DNA from: Pyrocephalus nanus
Lineage: Eukaryota > Chordata > Aves > Passeriformes > Tyrannidae
Direction of reading: 5' to 3'
NCBI GenBank assembly: GCA_038380795.1
Contig: CM076268.1
Coordinates: 14,016,001 to 14,080,000, forward strand
DNA length: 64,000 bases
Positions 63,539-64,000 of the stretch are shown here, piece by piece. The position numbers and the translations under genes were made by a program. Each line of letters begins with the position of its first letter. Position 1 is the stretch's first letter. Under the pieces are notes generated by a model. It was given only the letters and a program-made list of their open reading frames with translations, searched no databases and was not told where the DNA came from.

Positions 63539-64000
63539 CCTATAACTAAATCCTGAAGTGCACATTCCTGAGACCTCAAACAGCTTTTCTAAAGCGTAAA
63601 ACTACTAAACATGCCATCCCAGGCATCTGCCTTAGAGTTAAACTTGGAGAAGATGGAAATATGAAAGAGTCAGACCCACTTTCATATAAATCACAAGACA
63701 GCCAAACTCCTTGCATCTTGGCAGATGACTTTAACAAACACTTTGCTAGCTGGTGTGTATATGGTAATCTATAAAAACTGAAGTATGCTGATTTCATCTT
63801 GCTTCACTGAGTAAGATGAAGAGGAATTCTGGAATGGGAGAGTTAAATGTCTCTCCTTTTTCTTAGCTATAATGTTTAAAGTTCTGTACTCCAGGAAAGC
63901 AGGAGAAATGACCTCAAATAACACTGATACACAAGAGTCTTGTTATATTCATATTGTAAGGCCTCCTTGTATACTTCTGTAGGTGCTGCTACCACTTCTC

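Larger units (their letters stand above)
1..64000 (-). other. ARMH3: ARMH3 gene body, internal part (both ends outside the window)
   Basis: Nine exons on the minus strand encode consecutive peptides of ARMH3 (C10orf76), a helical-repeat protein whose C-terminal half is the DUF1741 family. From published work on the mammalian protein, ARMH3 is a cytosolic, Golgi-associated factor that binds the lipid kinase PI4KB and supports Golgi PI4P; it has also been linked to GBF1/ARF1 function and STING trafficking. In the sequence, the joined exons give 236 whole codons plus two bases with no stop, and all splice phases agree. Against the human protein as I remember it, I see only about five conservative changes. 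The N-terminal exons, promoter, last exons and stop are not in the window. The strand follows from the splice sites and reading direction. No gene nested in the introns could be supported. Confidence 0.95.
62586..64000 (-). other. ARMH3: ARMH3 intron before exon A (partial)
   Basis: Sequence upstream of exon A in the transcript, continuing past the right edge. I looked for the peptides that precede exon A in the family and found none. It contains an A/C-rich low-complexity stretch (about 63470-63538) and a probable old CR1 3' fragment (about 63345-63460). Open frames in it lack domains. Confidence 0.75.

Noticed and set aside
62586..64000. Exon preceding exon A
   Set aside because: No matching peptide with splice sites was found, so it is probably beyond the right edge.
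1..64000. CRISPR arrays, operons, phage or other prokaryotic systems
   Set aside because: There are no regularly spaced repeats, no dense long open frames and no ribosome binding sites; the sequence is vertebrate intron and exon.

Overview
The window looks like nuclear DNA from a bird, most likely a passerine. The evidence is a CR1 LINE tail (about 4645-5203), a tRNA-Ile-headed SINE with a CR1-like tail resembling the TguSINE1 family (7223-7362), an avian-type LTR fragment (about 15690-16292), AT-rich intronic sequence and vertebrate GT-AG splice sites. There are no bacterial operons, ribosome binding sites or CRISPR arrays. The order rests on remembered repeat families, not on an alignment.

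The only gene I can support is ARMH3 (armadillo-like helical domain containing 3; C10orf76 in human), on the minus strand and running right to left across the whole window. Nine short coding exons were found by recognising conserved peptides and checking splice sites. In transcript order they are 62527-62585, 61139-61204, 59987-60056, 58429-58489, 55473-55561, 40951-41033, 40311-40437, 37575-37650 and 3206-3284. They total 710 nt, every intron phase closes, and the joined frame stays open. They encode about residues 384-620 of a protein that is about 689 residues long in human as I remember it. The earlier exons should lie to the right of base 64000 and the last roughly 69 codons, stop and 3' UTR to the left of base 1.

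Layout: 62586-64000 is upstream intron; 55473-62585 holds five exons with 1.1-2.9 kb introns; 41034-55472 is a 14.4 kb intron; 37575-41033 holds three exons; 3285-37574 is a 34.3 kb intron carrying most of the recognisable repeats; 3206-3284 is the last exon seen; and 1-3205 is intron. About 1% of the window is coding.

I found no undescribed multi-gene system. The points most worth checking are four AT-rich, CpG-retaining intronic blocks that look like candidate conserved non-coding elements (one holds a perfect 11-bp inverted repeat and an octamer site), two other perfect hairpins, the SINE and LTR as lineage markers, and the uneven intron sizes.
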